Assembly: GCA_022601135.1 (NCBI GenBank)
Contig: JAHZJB010000127.1
Coordinates: 1-58,293 of the forward strand
Direction of reading: 5' to 3'
DNA length: 58,293 nt
Source: Actinomycetes bacterium
Lineage (GTDB): Bacteria; Actinomycetota; Actinomycetes; Mycobacteriales; Mycobacteriaceae
Part shown: in pieces, positions 1-9,256 of the stretch
Layout: each line of letters begins with the position of its first letter
Numbering within the stretch: position 1 is the first letter of the stretch
Made by a program: the position numbers and the translations under genes
Notes under the pieces: model-generated
Seen by the model: only the letters and a program-made list of their open reading frames with translations
The model's database searches: none
What the model was told of the DNA's origin: nothing

Positions 1-41
1 CACGACAATTCGATATAAGTCTCACAGGTCCGGAGGTTCCC

Positions 42-473
42 ATGTCCAGAGTTCAACTCGCCCTCAACGTCGACGATCTCGACCAGGCGATCAGTTTCTA
101 CTCCACGCTGTTCAACACCGGCCCCGCCAAGGTCAAGGAGGGCTACGCGAACTTCGCCGTTGCCGAACCGCCCCTGAAGCTTGTGCTGATCGAGAACCCG
201 GGTAAGGGTGGCACGCTCAATCACTTAGGCGTGGAAGTGGCGACCTCGGAAACAGTGCACGCTGAGATCGCGCGGCTGGCCGGTGAGGGTCTGTTCACCG
301 AGGAGGAGATGAACACGACATGCTGCTTTGCCACCCAGGACAAAGTGTGGGTCACCGGCCCGGCGGGGGAGAAGTGGGAGGTCTACACGGTGCTGGCGGA
401 TTCCGAGGCCTTCGGTGCCAGCCCCCAACTTGTCGAGGGCGGTACCGCTGAGCAAAGCGTGTGCTGCGGTTAG
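42..473 (+). CDS. cadI: CadI/ArsI-family VOC-fold metalloprotein (cadmium/arsenic inducible)
   Basis: The 143-residue product is a single vicinal-oxygen-chelate (glyoxalase-like) domain that closely resembles mycobacterial CadI. His61 (NHLG), the Cys94-Cys95 pair (TTCCFATQ) and Glu113 (KWEVY) fall where ArsI C-As lyases place their metal and organoarsenical ligands. The N-terminal ArsI histidine is Gln5 here, as I recall for CadI of M. tuberculosis. A second Cys pair (CCG) ends the protein. The start has a GGAGG-like site just upstream (cggaggttcc). Such genes usually sit in ars operons behind an ArsR; any such partner would lie left of the window. Family assignment is firm. Whether it binds cadmium or cleaves C-As bonds is not decided by sequence. 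Confidence 0.88.
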   Translation: MSRVQLALNVDDLDQAISFYSTLFNTGPAKVKEGYANFAVAEPPLKLVLIENPGKGGTLNHLGVEVATSETVHAEIARLAGEGLFTEEEMNTTCCFATQDKVWVTGPAGEKWEVYTVLADSEAFGASPQLVEGGTAEQSVCCG

Positions 474-564
474 GTCCGCCGAAACTGAACATTTGTGCCA
501 GCTTTCGCCGCAATCTCGAGCACAAGCTCAGTCTCGCGAAAGGCAGTGTGAGGCAGTGTGACTG

Positions 565-1068
565 TCATGGCTGTGCTCGGGACTGTGGCGAGAGTTGGTG
601 CTCAGCGAGTTGGGCCCGGACATCGTGGGGAATCGGCGTGGGTCCCTCGTCGTCGAGGAGCACCAGGACCGTGTCGCACAGGCTGATGCACGCATCATCG
701 AGAAAGAGGGCTGTCGAGGCGACGTAGGAGGTGCGGCCGATATGTCCGATTCCGATCGCGCTCTGAAGTGTCGCAGGCCATGGCGCCTCCCTGAGGTAAT
801 GCACGACAATCGTCGACGTGACGATGCGCAGGCTGCGCGCGTGACCGGTATACATCCGCGAGAACACGCGCCGGTTCAGGGTGGCCCGGGTGTTCTCGTG
901 CAGGGCGTCCAGGGCAACGTTGTTGAGATGCCCGTTGACGTCCATGTCTGCGAAGCGTGCCTCGATCCGATCCTGAACCGGATATGACGCGGCAGTGGTC
1001 CGCGCCGGATGCGGGCGGGGCACGGTACTGATGAGGGGGTTCGGATCCGAAGCCATATCGGCGGCCAT
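565..1068 (-). CDS. Hotdog-fold acyl-CoA thioesterase family protein
   Basis: The 167-residue protein carries the 4-hydroxybenzoyl-CoA/acyl-CoA thioesterase signature RFADMDVNGHLNN near residues 38-50, where Asp and the following Asn/His region form the active site, followed by a typical hotdog beta-sheet (residues 60-150). It probably hydrolyses a small acyl- or aryl-CoA; the substrate cannot be read from sequence. It lies 9 bp downstream of the AsnC-type regulator gene on the same strand, so the two are likely co-transcribed. ATG codons at 1068 and 1056 are both possible starts; the upstream one is used here. The C-terminal 15 residues are low-complexity and probably disordered. Confidence 0.75.
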   Translation of the reverse strand: MAADMASDPNPLISTVPRPHPARTTAASYPVQDRIEARFADMDVNGHLNNVALDALHENTRATLNRRVFSRMYTGHARSLRIVTSTIVVHYLREAPWPATLQSAIGIGHIGRTSYVASTALFLDDACISLCDTVLVLLDDEGPTPIPHDVRAQLAEHQLSPQSRAQP

Positions 1069-1077
1069 TGAGCCAAA

Positions 1078-1599
1078 CTAGCGCGCCGGCTTGCCGGCGG
1101 CGCCGCGCGGGAGTGGGCCCGCGCTGTCACGGCCGCGTGCCAGCTGCTCCAACAGCGGACGCGTGCGGTAGGCGACGACCTCGTGCATGGCCACCGACAT
1201 CGTGGTGCGTTCGACTCCCGGTACCGCCAGCACAAGTCCGGCAACTCGATACAGATCATCGGCGTCGGTGGCCACCACCCCGATCAACAGGTCGGCCGCT
1301 CCGGAGAGCCCGGTGACCTGAGTGACCTGGGTGACGGTCTCCAACGCAGCGATGACGTCCTCGAGTTGGTGTTGATCGACCACCACGGTGATGAACGCCT
1401 TGAGTGGATAGCCGAGATCGCGCGGCGAGATACACCGGTCAATCGGAGCGAGCACCCTGTCCCGATCCCACCGCGCCAGCCTTGCCTGCACGGTGTTCCG
1501 CGCCAGGTTCAGCATGGTCGCCAGCTGCACACCGGTCGCCCGTGGGGCGTCGCAGAGCGCCAAGAGCAACCGAGCATCGGTGCGGTCCAACTTCGTCAT
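1078..1599 (-). CDS. Lrp/AsnC-family transcriptional regulator
   Basis: The 173-residue protein has an N-terminal helix-turn-helix of AsnC type (LDRTDARLLLALCDAPRATG then LARNTVQARLARW, residues 4-47) and a C-terminal RAM/ACT-like ligand domain (about residues 65-145, with VTGLSGAADLLIGVVATD resembling the family's G-x-D-hhh core). These proteins form octamers and sense amino acids or keto acids. It is divergent from the indolepyruvate:ferredoxin oxidoreductase gene at 1740 with 140 bp between them, so it is a plausible local controller of that amino-acid-degrading enzyme. The thioesterase gene follows 9 bp downstream. The effector is unknown. Confidence 0.88.
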   Translation of the reverse strand: MTKLDRTDARLLLALCDAPRATGVQLATMLNLARNTVQARLARWDRDRVLAPIDRCISPRDLGYPLKAFITVVVDQHQLEDVIAALETVTQVTQVTGLSGAADLLIGVVATDADDLYRVAGLVLAVPGVERTTMSVAMHEVVAYRTRPLLEQLARGRDSAGPLPRGAAGKPAR

Positions 1600-1739
1600 G
1601 TCGCTCAGTATTACACGTCACTGTCGGGAATATCTGCGCATCATGCTTAGTCCGGCCCAATCTCCTTGCTCACTTTGCGTAGCAGTGCCATCCTTGAAGA
1701 AGCACGTCGCTCATGCGGCGCGAGAGGTGGTGATGGCTG

Positions 1740-4700
1740 ATGACGGATCTCGACATCCGCCGGCGGAAACTAAGCCTCTACAGAGGCCCCGGCACAACGC
1801 CGTACCGAGGCACCTCGGAAAACCCTGAAGTAGGTCGCTATACACTCGGCGATCGCTACCGCCCGGGCTCGGGTCCGGTACTGCTGACCGGGGTGCAGGC
1901 CATCGCTCGCGCACTCATCGAACAACACGAATGCGATGCCCGCGCCGGCCTGCGGACGGCGACCTTCGTCTCGGGATATCAGGGCAGCCCGCTCGGTGGT
2001 GTCGACCGGATGCTCGCCGCGATGCCTGACGTCCTGCGCGCACATGACATCACCTTCGTGCCCGGCCTCAACGAGGAGATCGCGGCGACCTCGGTGTGGG
2101 GGAGTCAAGCCGACCTGGCCACGTTCGGCCCGGGCACGTCACGTTACGACGGTGTGGTGGGCGTCTGGTACGGCAAGGGGCCGGGTCTGGACCGGGCGAC
2201 AGACGCTCTCCGGCACGCGAACATGTACGGCGCCAACCCCCGCGGTGGAATGCTGCTGCTGGTCGGCGATGACCCGGCTTCAAAGTCCTCGACGGTCCCG
2301 GCCGTCAGCGAGCGATCTCTCGCCGCGCTGGGCATCCCGGTGCTCTTCCCGCGCAACGCTCGCGAGATCATCACGATGACCATGCACGGCGTGGCCTTGT
2401 CCCGGGCCTCGGGATGCGTGGTCGCGCTCAAGATCGTGGCCGACGTGGCCGACGGCGCCTGGTCCCTCGACTCCCACGAGCTCGACTTCGACGCGGTCGT
2501 ACCCGACGTCGTCTGGGAGGGGAAGCCATTCGTCTACCGGCAGCGGCCGATGGCGGCCCCCTCGGCCAGTCTTGCCGCCGAGGCGGACCTGTACGGGCCT
2601 CGAGCCGAAGTCGTTCGCGCTTACGGTTCCGCCAACGATCTCGACACGATCGAACTCGACTCGCCGGGGGCGGTTGTCGGGATCGCCGCTACGGGAACGA
2701 CATTCGATTCGGTGCGGCAGGCGCTCGCCGATCTCGGCGCCGATGACTTCGCGCTGCGCCACGCCGGCGTCAGGTTATTGAGGATCGGTATGCCCACGCC
2801 GCTGGGCGCAGACCGCGTCGCCACGTTCGCCGACGGCCTTGACGAGATACTCGTCGTCGAGGACAAGACCGCGTTCGTCGAGACCCAGATGCGCGACATC
2901 CTCTACGGCCGAGCAGGTGCACCGAGGATCATCGGCAAGAAGGACGCCGGTGGCCGCGCGTTGATCCCGGCCGGCGGCGAGTTGACCGCGGGCCGTCTGC
3001 TGGCCCCGCTGCGCCGGGCACTCACGGGACGGCTGGAACTCAAGAAGCTGCCGCCTCCGCCAATTCCACTGGAAGTGCTCCCTGCCCAGAGAAACCCGTA
3101 CTTCTGCAGCGGCTGCCCGCACAATCGTTCTACCGCAGTACCCAAGGGGTCCCTGGTGGGCGGCGGGATCGGTTGCCACATCATGGTGACGATTTCGGGC
3201 CGCGAGGACAGCGCCGTCACCGGCATCACCCAGATGGGCGGGGAAGGCAGCCAGTGGATCGGGCAGGCCCCGTTCACCGACATTCCCCACCTGTTCCAGA
3301 ACATCGGCGATGGAACCTTCTTCCACTCCGGTCAACTCGCCATCCAGGCCTGCGTCGCTGCGGGCGTCAACATCACCTACAAGCTGCTCTACAACGAGGT
3401 GGTGGCGATGACGGGCGCCCAACACCCCGAGGGCATGCTGTCAGTCGCCACGTTGACGCACAAGCTGGTTGCCGAGGGCGTTAGCAAGATCATCATCTGC
3501 GCCGATGATCCCAAGCGGCACAACAGACGAAAACTCGCCAAGGGGGCCGTGGTCTGGCACCGAGACCGCCTCGAGGAAGCCCAGCGGCGACTGCGCGAGG
3601 TCAAAGGCGTAAGCGTGCTGATCTACGACCAGCACTGCGCCGCCGATGCGCGCCGGCAACGCAAACGGGGGACGTTGCCCACTCGCACCACCCGGGTGCT
3701 GATCAATGAGGCGGTCTGTGAGGGCTGTGGAGACTGTGGCATCAAGTCCAATTGCCTATCCGTGCAACCGGTCGATACCGAATTCGGCCGCAAGACCCGG
3801 ATCGACCAGACCTCCTGCAACACCGACTACAGCTGCCTCGACGGCAACTGCCCGTCATTCGTGACGGTGGAACTGCGGCCCGATCACGCGAAGAAGGACA
3901 GCCGTGCAGGGTTGCGCCATAGCGAGTCCGGGCCCATGCCGCCCGATCTGCCCGACGTGGTCGTCGAGCCGGTGACCGGCACGCACAACGTTCTGCTGGC
4001 CGGGATCGGCGGCACCGGTGTGGTCACGGTGAACCAGGTGCTCGCCACCGCGGCGCTGCGCGCCGGCTACGACGTGGCGAGCCTCGATCAGACGGGCCTG
4101 AGCCAGAAGGCCGGACCTGTTGTGTCGCATCTGCGAATCGCCGCGAGCAAGCTCGAGCCCGCCAACCGGCTCACCCCCGGCAGTGCGGACTGCATCGTGG
4201 CCTTCGATCTGCTGGTCGCCGCTGACGCCAAGAATCTCGGTTACGGCGACCCCGCCAAGACGATCTCGGTGGTGTCGACCAGCAAGACACCCACCGGCGA
4301 CATGGTGTACGACAAGACGGTCACCTACCCGGAGACGCCGTACCTGCTCAGCAGGCTTACCCCGGTATCCCGGCACGTCCATTCCTTCGACGGCGCGGCC
4401 GCCGCTCGGCAGCTGCTCGGCAGCACGGCTGCCACCAACTTCCTGCTCGTCGGCGCGGCCTATCAGGCTGGGGCGCTGAGGATTCCGGCGTCCTCGATCG
4501 AAGAGGCCATCGAAATCAACGGCGTCGCCGTCGAGGCCAACATCGCCGCATTCCGGTGGGGGCGACTCGCCATCGCCGACCCCACCCGCTTCGCCGGCAC
4601 CGTGCGGCCGGTGCGCGCCCGGCGGGTCCCCCCGGTGCCTGCCGGGATCCTGGACGGGACCACGTTCGGCGGGCGCGTCGGCGACCTCATCGCACGGCGG

Positions 4701-5315
4701 GCGGCCGACCTTGTCGGATTCCAGGGCGAGCAAGTCGCCCGCCGATACGTCACAGTGCTGCAATCGATCTGGACCGCCGAGCGTGCGGTGGGCGAGCGGA
4801 CCGACTTCAGCGAGGCCGTGGCCAAGGGGCTCTACAAGTTCACGGCGTACAAGGACGAGTACGAGGTGGCCCGGCTGCTGACCGACCCGCAGTTTCTCTC
4901 GTACGTGAAGTCCGAGATCCCGGACGGCAAGAAGCTGACCTACCGGCTTCACCCGCCCGCGCTACGGGCGCTGGGACGCCGCAAGAAGATCGGCCTCGGT
5001 CCGCGAAGCCACGTCGCCCTGCGCATCCTCGCCAAGGGAAAATGGTTGCGAGGCAAAAAATTCGATCCGTTCGGCCATACCCAGGTTCGCAAGCTAGAAC
5101 GCGAGCTACTCGCTGAGTACATCGCGAATATGACCCGGCTGGCCACCGAGTTGGAACCGGGGAACTATGACCGGGCAGTCGAGATCGCGGGCCTGGCCGG
5201 CATGGTGCGAGGCTATGACGACGTCAAGCTCACCAGCGTCCAGGCATATCGTGCCCGGCTCGACGAGCTAACGCGTGTCGAACAACTGGCTACGGGCGAG
5301 GCGGCTCAGCAGTAG
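1740..5315 (+). CDS. Indolepyruvate:ferredoxin oxidoreductase family (fused alpha/beta)
   Basis: The 1191-residue protein is a single-chain 2-ketoacid:ferredoxin oxidoreductase of the large IOR type found in aerobic actinobacteria and proteobacteria. The N-terminal half holds the pyrimidine-binding (GYQGSPLGGVDRML, about residue 80) and TPP domains, with CSGCPHN near residue 457. A cysteine-rich ferredoxin-like segment follows (CEGCGDCG near residue 661, then CNTDYSC and CPSF). The C-terminal third is the gamma/IorB-like domain (LLAGIGGTGVVTVNQVLA near residue 752). It oxidatively decarboxylates aryl- or branched-chain 2-ketoacids from transamination to acyl-CoA, reducing ferredoxin. The divergent AsnC regulator supports a role in amino-acid catabolism. 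It ends 15 bp from the convergent hydrolase gene. The precise ketoacid is not determinable. Confidence 0.88.
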   Translation: MTDLDIRRRKLSLYRGPGTTPYRGTSENPEVGRYTLGDRYRPGSGPVLLTGVQAIARALIEQHECDARAGLRTATFVSGYQGSPLGGVDRMLAAMPDVLRAHDITFVPGLNEEIAATSVWGSQADLATFGPGTSRYDGVVGVWYGKGPGLDRATDALRHANMYGANPRGGMLLLVGDDPASKSSTVPAVSERSLAALGIPVLFPRNAREIITMTMHGVALSRASGCVVALKIVADVADGAWSLDSHELDFDAVVPDVVWEGKPFVYRQRPMAAPSASLAAEADLYGPRAEVVRAYGSANDLDTIELDSPGAVVGIAATGTTFDSVRQALADLGADDFALRHAGVRLLRIGMPTPLGADRVATFADGLDEILVVEDKTAFVETQMRDILYGRAGAPRIIGKKDAGGRALIPAGGELTAGRLLAPLRRALTGRLELKKLPPPPIPLEVLPAQRNPYFCSGCPHNRSTAVPKGSLVGGGIGCHIMVTISGREDSAVTGITQMGGEGSQWIGQAPFTDIPHLFQNIGDGTFFHSGQLAIQACVAAGVNITYKLLYNEVVAMTGAQHPEGMLSVATLTHKLVAEGVSKIIICADDPKRHNRRKLAKGAVVWHRDRLEEAQRRLREVKGVSVLIYDQHCAADARRQRKRGTLPTRTTRVLINEAVCEGCGDCGIKSNCLSVQPVDTEFGRKTRIDQTSCNTDYSCLDGNCPSFVTVELRPDHAKKDSRAGLRHSESGPMPPDLPDVVVEPVTGTHNVLLAGIGGTGVVTVNQVLATAALRAGYDVASLDQTGLSQKAGPVVSHLRIAASKLEPANRLTPGSADCIVAFDLLVAADAKNLGYGDPAKTISVVSTSKTPTGDMVYDKTVTYPETPYLLSRLTPVSRHVHSFDGAAAARQLLGSTAATNFLLVGAAYQAGALRIPASSIEEAIEINGVAVEANIAAFRWGRLAIADPTRFAGTVRPVRARRVPPVPAGILDGTTFGGRVGDLIARRAADLVGFQGEQVARRYVTVLQSIWTAERAVGERTDFSEAVAKGLYKFTAYKDEYEVARLLTDPQFLSYVKSEIPDGKKLTYRLHPPALRALGRRKKIGLGPRSHVALRILAKGKWLRGKKFDPFGHTQVRKLERELLAEYIANMTRLATELEPGNYDRAVEIAGLAGMVRGYDDVKLTSVQAYRARLDELTRVEQLATGEAAQQ

Positions 5316-5330
5316 GGCGATTTGGTTGAT

Positions 5331-6170
5331 TCAGGAAAGGAATTCGCGGACTACGGCGTTCACTTCAACGGGGCGTTCTCGCGGCGACCAGTGGCCGCAG
5401 CCGTCGATAAGGTGCAGTCGAGCGTTCGGAATGCGTTGTGCCGCTTCTCGCGCGATCTCAACGGGCACAATCTTATCGGCGGTACCGTGGACGATGAGCG
5501 TTGCGACGTCGATCTGACCGAGGCGAGGCATGAAGTTCACCTTCATCCGACGCGGCCCGATCTCACGGCGCTGCCAGTCGCTGTACGGAGACCGATCACG
5601 CTTGGCGCGGAGTTCGTCGACAACACCCGTGGCAATCTCCTCCACGTCAGTGGGCGGTGTGTAAAAGGTTGAATGGCGGATCAACTGGTGCAGCACCCAA
5701 GGCCTCAGCGCGACAGCCGTCAGTCGCGGCCATGGAGCTTGCACCGCGCAATAGCTGAGCAGGTGCATGCGCACGGTCTCCTGTAGACCGCCCGGATCGA
5801 GTAGAACAAGCCGCTTGACACGCTCGGGATGCGCAAGCGTGAACCCAAGTGCGGCGCTCGCCCCCATCGACACCCCAACTAGCGCCGCCGAGCGAAGCTC
5901 CCAGCGGTCAAACAGGTGGCCGAGGCAGCCTTCAAGTCCGGCCTGATCCCCAATGCCCCGCCATGGCCAGGAGCCGCCATGCTTGGGCCAATCGGGTGCA
6001 TACACCCGATGCACATCATCGAGCGCCGGCAACAGGTGCCGCCAGCTGAGCCGGCCGTTGTCGAGTCCGCCGCCATGAAGCAGCACGACTGGGGAACCCG
6101 ACTCGCCCGACCGGTCGTATCGGATAGCGCCCTCACGAAGGTTCATCGTGCTGGAAGTGATCGCCGTCAT
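5331..6170 (-). CDS. Alpha/beta-hydrolase fold protein
   Basis: The 279-residue protein is a canonical alpha/beta hydrolase. The oxyanion-hole motif LLHGGG is near residue 30, the nucleophile elbow GVSMGA near residue 97, the acid in VHGTADKIVP near 225, and the catalytic His in GCGHWSPRE near 253. An upstream GTG at 6179 is in frame, but the ATG at 6170 has GGGAGG 8 bp before it and is preferred. It is convergent with the oxidoreductase gene and upstream of nothing obvious on its strand. The substrate is unknown; esterase or C-C hydrolase activity is possible. Confidence 0.82.
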   Translation of the reverse strand: MTAITSSTMNLREGAIRYDRSGESGSPVVLLHGGGLDNGRLSWRHLLPALDDVHRVYAPDWPKHGGSWPWRGIGDQAGLEGCLGHLFDRWELRSAALVGVSMGASAALGFTLAHPERVKRLVLLDPGGLQETVRMHLLSYCAVQAPWPRLTAVALRPWVLHQLIRHSTFYTPPTDVEEIATGVVDELRAKRDRSPYSDWQRREIGPRRMKVNFMPRLGQIDVATLIVHGTADKIVPVEIAREAAQRIPNARLHLIDGCGHWSPRERPVEVNAVVREFLS

Positions 6171-6230
6171 GCGCCTCACCTCCCCGTCCAGCTGGGGCTA
6201 CGAACATTCAGCAGAGTAGTCAGACATGCT

Positions 6231-6932
6231 CTAGAAGCTCGTCGCTGACGATTCGCCTTGCTGGACGTGGTTGGTGATCCACTCGGCGGCGAGCGTCACC
6301 AGGCCGGACTGCGGGTAGCTGGAGTGGGCGTCGAAATCTCTGCCGCGCGAGCAGATCGGGTCGTTGGTATTGCACAGATCGGCTGTGCGCGAACCGAAGT
6401 CCGGGCTGAGGTTGGTCAGGGGTCGACCCAGCCGCGCGGACGGGTTGCCAAAGACGGCGACGGCTGCGACGTGCGGCACGACCGCGGCCGGCAGGGGCTC
6501 GGTGTAGCCCAATCCGGCGATGGGTGATGTGGTGACGACGTCGATGACGGCGGCGCCCTGCGAAAACCCGCCCAGTACGATCTTGGTTTCCGGACAGGTG
6601 GCAGCGATGGTCTGGATGCGTTTGCTCGCGTCGTTGGCTCCGGCCGCCACCTGGGTGAAGTCCCACGAAGCGGGGTACTTCACCGCGTAGGTGTTGATCG
6701 ACTGGCCCTTCACCATCGGCCGCAGGGTGTTGACCAGGGCCGTTCCGACCTTGCCCAGCCCGGCTGGCTCATCGGTACCGCGTGCGAAGACTACTTCGAT
6801 GTCGCTGCATGCGGGGGCGGCGGCAGCCGCGGGTGCGCCCAGGCCGGTCAGGGCCGCCAGGACGGCAAGCAGTGAGACGGCGGCGGCGGTCGTCGCCTGC
6901 CACCTTCGCGGGGTGGTCGTACCGATAGCCAT
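6231..6932 (-). CDS. Secreted cutinase-like serine esterase (Culp family)
   Basis: The 233-residue precursor has a twin-arginine-adjacent basic N-terminus followed by a hydrophobic Ala-rich stretch ending AAAAAPA around residue 40, consistent with a secretory signal peptide. The mature part shows cutinase landmarks: FARGTDEP near residue 49, the nucleophile motif GFSQGA near 122, the aspartate between paired cysteines (DLCNTNDPIC near 186) and the catalytic His at HSSYPQSG near 203. Four cysteines can make the two conserved disulfides. Mycobacterial members hydrolyse esters or phospholipids at the cell envelope. A Shine-Dalgarno-like AAGGA lies before the ATG. Confidence 0.9.
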   Translation of the reverse strand: MAIGTTTPRRWQATTAAAVSLLAVLAALTGLGAPAAAAAPACSDIEVVFARGTDEPAGLGKVGTALVNTLRPMVKGQSINTYAVKYPASWDFTQVAAGANDASKRIQTIAATCPETKIVLGGFSQGAAVIDVVTTSPIAGLGYTEPLPAAVVPHVAAVAVFGNPSARLGRPLTNLSPDFGSRTADLCNTNDPICSRGRDFDAHSSYPQSGLVTLAAEWITNHVQQGESSATSF

Positions 6933-7075
6933 CCGTCTGTCCTTCCCTGTCTCTGCTGCCGCCCGGACTCACGCCTCGCTCACGCCTCGGCAGAACATGG
7001 GCCCTAAGCCACTTTCATCACTTGCCACTCAATTATCGCTGTTGTCACTCCAGTAACAACAGTTTGTGAGCATCC

Positions 7076-8245
7076 TCACCAGGGTGCCGGCGGCAGGCGA
7101 CTGACCGACAGCTCCGAGAGGCTTGCGTAGCAATCTATGGCCATCGTGAGATCCGCCTCGGCCAGCAGCGCACGAACCACGTGTGCGGCCCCGTCTCGGC
7201 CCCCGATTGCGAGTCCGTACACATAGGGGCGTCCGATCCCGACGGCAGTGGCACCCAACGCGAGTGCGCGCAGGACATCCACGCCGTCGCGGACTCCGGA
7301 GTCGAACGTGACCGGAAGACCGTCTGCAGCTTTCAGGACCCCGGGCAGATGTTCGATGGCGGGAATGCCGCCGTTGGCTTGGCGGCCGCCATGGTTGGAG
7401 CATGCGATGACGTCGACCCCTTCGTCCCTGGCCCGCCGCGCATCCTCGGGATCGCACACGCCTTTCAGGACAAGGGGCAACGTCGTCAGCTTCCGGATGT
7501 GGGCGATGTTGGCCCAGGTGAAGTTGGGATCGGAGAACAGCGTGGACCACACCTGTCCGGCGTGTAGTGGATCGAGGTCATCTTTGGAGGTAACGCCGGC
7601 GATCTCGAGGAATCGGGAGTCGGAGGTGTAGTTGGCGATGCATTTTCCGCGCATCATCGGGATGAAGCCGTGGCTGAGATCCCGCGGGCGGTAGCCCAGG
7701 GACCCAGCGTCCAGAGTGACCGCGATCGCGTCGAAACCTGCTGCTTCGGCCCGGCGCACGAAGCTGTCAGTCAGCTCGCGATCCTGGGCGGGGTACAGCT
7801 GGAAAATACCCAAGGATTCACCACGCGCGGCAGCGATTTCCTCGATCGTGGCCTCGGAAAGCGTCGAGTACATCCCCGCAATACCAAGCTCGGCACACAT
7901 TCGCGCGATTTCGAGATCACCGTCGGGGTGCACAGCCCCCAGTACTCCGACCGGGCAGATGAAGATCGGCATCTGCAGGCGGCGGTCCAACAACTCAGTA
8001 GAAAGATCGCGGGTGGTCCGATCCCGCAACACCCGCGGCGTCAATCCGTACGCGCGCAGACCCGACACATTGCGGTCCTGCGTGGTCTCGTCTCCTGCGC
8101 CGCCACGGACATAGCCGAAGATCAGCGGGTTCATTACCCGTTCTGCACGAGTTTGCAGTTCAGCGAAGCTGAACGGGTACGGACTCGTATCGTTGGTAAC
8201 GCCCTTGGTGTAAAAGGCTTTCTGCCAATCTCCGAAGTTCTCCAT
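7076..8245 (-). CDS. FMN-dependent alpha-hydroxyacid oxidase, lactate 2-monooxygenase type
   Basis: The 389-residue protein aligns by eye with lactate 2-monooxygenase of M. smegmatis along its whole length. It begins (M)ENFGDWQ, then has YVRGGAGDE, PIFICPVGVLG, FQLYPAQDR, ITL-like AVTLDAG, LKGVCDPEDARRA, the catalytic His-Gly-Gly-Arg block SNHGGRQANGG, and FDSGVRDGVDVLRALALGA with GIGRPYVYG for FMN phosphate binding. It oxidises L-lactate or a related 2-hydroxyacid with O2. The reading frame is open to a GTG at 8356, but homology starts at 8245, which is the preferred start. It is divergent from the USP gene with 126 bp between them that carries DosR-like elements. Confidence 0.85.
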   Translation of the reverse strand: MENFGDWQKAFYTKGVTNDTSPYPFSFAELQTRAERVMNPLIFGYVRGGAGDETTQDRNVSGLRAYGLTPRVLRDRTTRDLSTELLDRRLQMPIFICPVGVLGAVHPDGDLEIARMCAELGIAGMYSTLSEATIEEIAAARGESLGIFQLYPAQDRELTDSFVRRAEAAGFDAIAVTLDAGSLGYRPRDLSHGFIPMMRGKCIANYTSDSRFLEIAGVTSKDDLDPLHAGQVWSTLFSDPNFTWANIAHIRKLTTLPLVLKGVCDPEDARRARDEGVDVIACSNHGGRQANGGIPAIEHLPGVLKAADGLPVTFDSGVRDGVDVLRALALGATAVGIGRPYVYGLAIGGRDGAAHVVRALLAEADLTMAIDCYASLSELSVSRLPPAPW

Positions 8246-8309
8246 AGCTTGAATATATGAACTGTCGAAGGTTCGCGTACCCGGTTGTGAAATGCCATAC
8301 CCTGGCTTG

Positions 8310-8349
8310 TGGGCCTTGGGTCGCTTGCGCCTTGGGGACCGTGCCTCGA
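8310..8349. promoter_or_regulatory. Pair of DosR-box-like elements upstream of the USP gene
   Basis: Positions 8310-8324 read TGGGCC-TTG-GGTCGC, the reverse complement of GCGACC-CAA-GGCCCA, and 8335-8349 begin GGGACC-GTG followed by a poor second half (CCTCGA). The first conforms to the (A/G)NGACC-N3-GGCCCT pattern seen at several other promoters in this window and to the symmetric core of the published DosR consensus. The elements lie 23-62 bp upstream of the USP start at 8372. The assignment rests on pattern similarity only. Confidence 0.45.
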
Positions 8350-8371
8350 CTGTCACGCCGAAGGGAATGAC

Positions 8372-9256
8372 ATGCCTGGGAAGCCAACGCGTTCCGGGAT
8401 CGCCGTCGGCGTGGACGGGTCACCCCAGTCCGCGGCGGCCGTCCACTGGGCAGCACGCGAGGCGGCACTCCGCGGCTCGCGGCTGATACTCGTGCACGCG
8501 CTGACCGACCCGACCGCCGGAGCCTGGCTCGATGTGCCTGTGCCAGCCGACTATTGGATTGAGCGTCGCGCGAATGCCACCGATCTTTTGGAGGAAGCGG
8601 CGAGCCTGGCCCGTGAGGCGCAGCTGACGGGATCCACCCTCGAGATCGAACAGGAGCTTGCCTCGGGCGGTCCGCTGGCGCCGTTGGTGGAGTGGTCCAA
8701 GATCGCCGAGATGGTGGTGGTCGGACGCCGGGGGGTAAGCGGTCTGCAACGGTTGTTGCTGGGCTCCGTCAGCTCCGGTCTCCTCCACCGCGCGCACTGC
8801 CCGGTTGCCGTCATTCACGGCGAGAACGCGCCGGAGGCCTGGCCCGGGGATGCGCCGGTGGTGGTCGGCATCGACGGCTCGCCGGCGTCCGAGCATGCGG
8901 TCGAGATAGCCTTCGGTGCGGCATCGCGGCGGGGAGTGGACCTGATCGCGTTGCACACGTGGCTGGAAAACACCGACGAGTTCATCGGCGCTGGTTGGCC
9001 GAACGTGCGAGAGCGGGCGGACGAGGTACTTGCCGAACGGCTGGCGGGCTGGCAGGAGCGTTACCCCGATGTCGTAGTACGCCGTGTCGTCAAGATGGAC
9101 AGCCCAATTCACCAACTAATCAAGCTCTCCGCGTCCGCTCAGCTCCTCGTGGTCGGTAGTCACGGCCGCGGAGCCCTGGCCGGACTACTCCTCGGATCGG
9201 TGAGCTCGGCGGTGGTTCACAGCGCGCAGATCCCGGTGATCGTCGCCCGTTCCTGA
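8372..9256 (+). CDS. Tandem-domain universal stress protein (Rv2005c-like)
   Basis: The 294-residue protein consists of two UspA domains (about residues 8-147 and 158-293). Each opens with an Asp-Gly-Ser motif (GVDGSPQSAAAVHW; GIDGSPASEHAV) and ends with an ATP-binding G-x2-G-x9-G-S loop (GRRGVSGLQRLLLGSVSS; GSHGRGALAGLLLGSVSS). Length and order match the ATP-binding USPs of the mycobacterial dormancy regulon such as Rv2005c. The frame is open upstream to 8309, but the ATG at 8372 follows GAAGGGA at proper spacing and gives the conserved N-terminus. The acg-type and Rv2004c-type genes next door strengthen the hypoxia-regulon reading. Confidence 0.93.
   Translation: MPGKPTRSGIAVGVDGSPQSAAAVHWAAREAALRGSRLILVHALTDPTAGAWLDVPVPADYWIERRANATDLLEEAASLAREAQLTGSTLEIEQELASGGPLAPLVEWSKIAEMVVVGRRGVSGLQRLLLGSVSSGLLHRAHCPVAVIHGENAPEAWPGDAPVVVGIDGSPASEHAVEIAFGAASRRGVDLIALHTWLENTDEFIGAGWPNVRERADEVLAERLAGWQERYPDVVVRRVVKMDSPIHQLIKLSASAQLLVVGSHGRGALAGLLLGSVSSAVVHSAQIPVIVARS

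Noticed and set aside
1600..1739. AsnC-regulator operator in the divergent region
   Set aside because: AT-rich patches are present, but no clear repeated or palindromic 15-bp site of Lrp type could be defined by eye.
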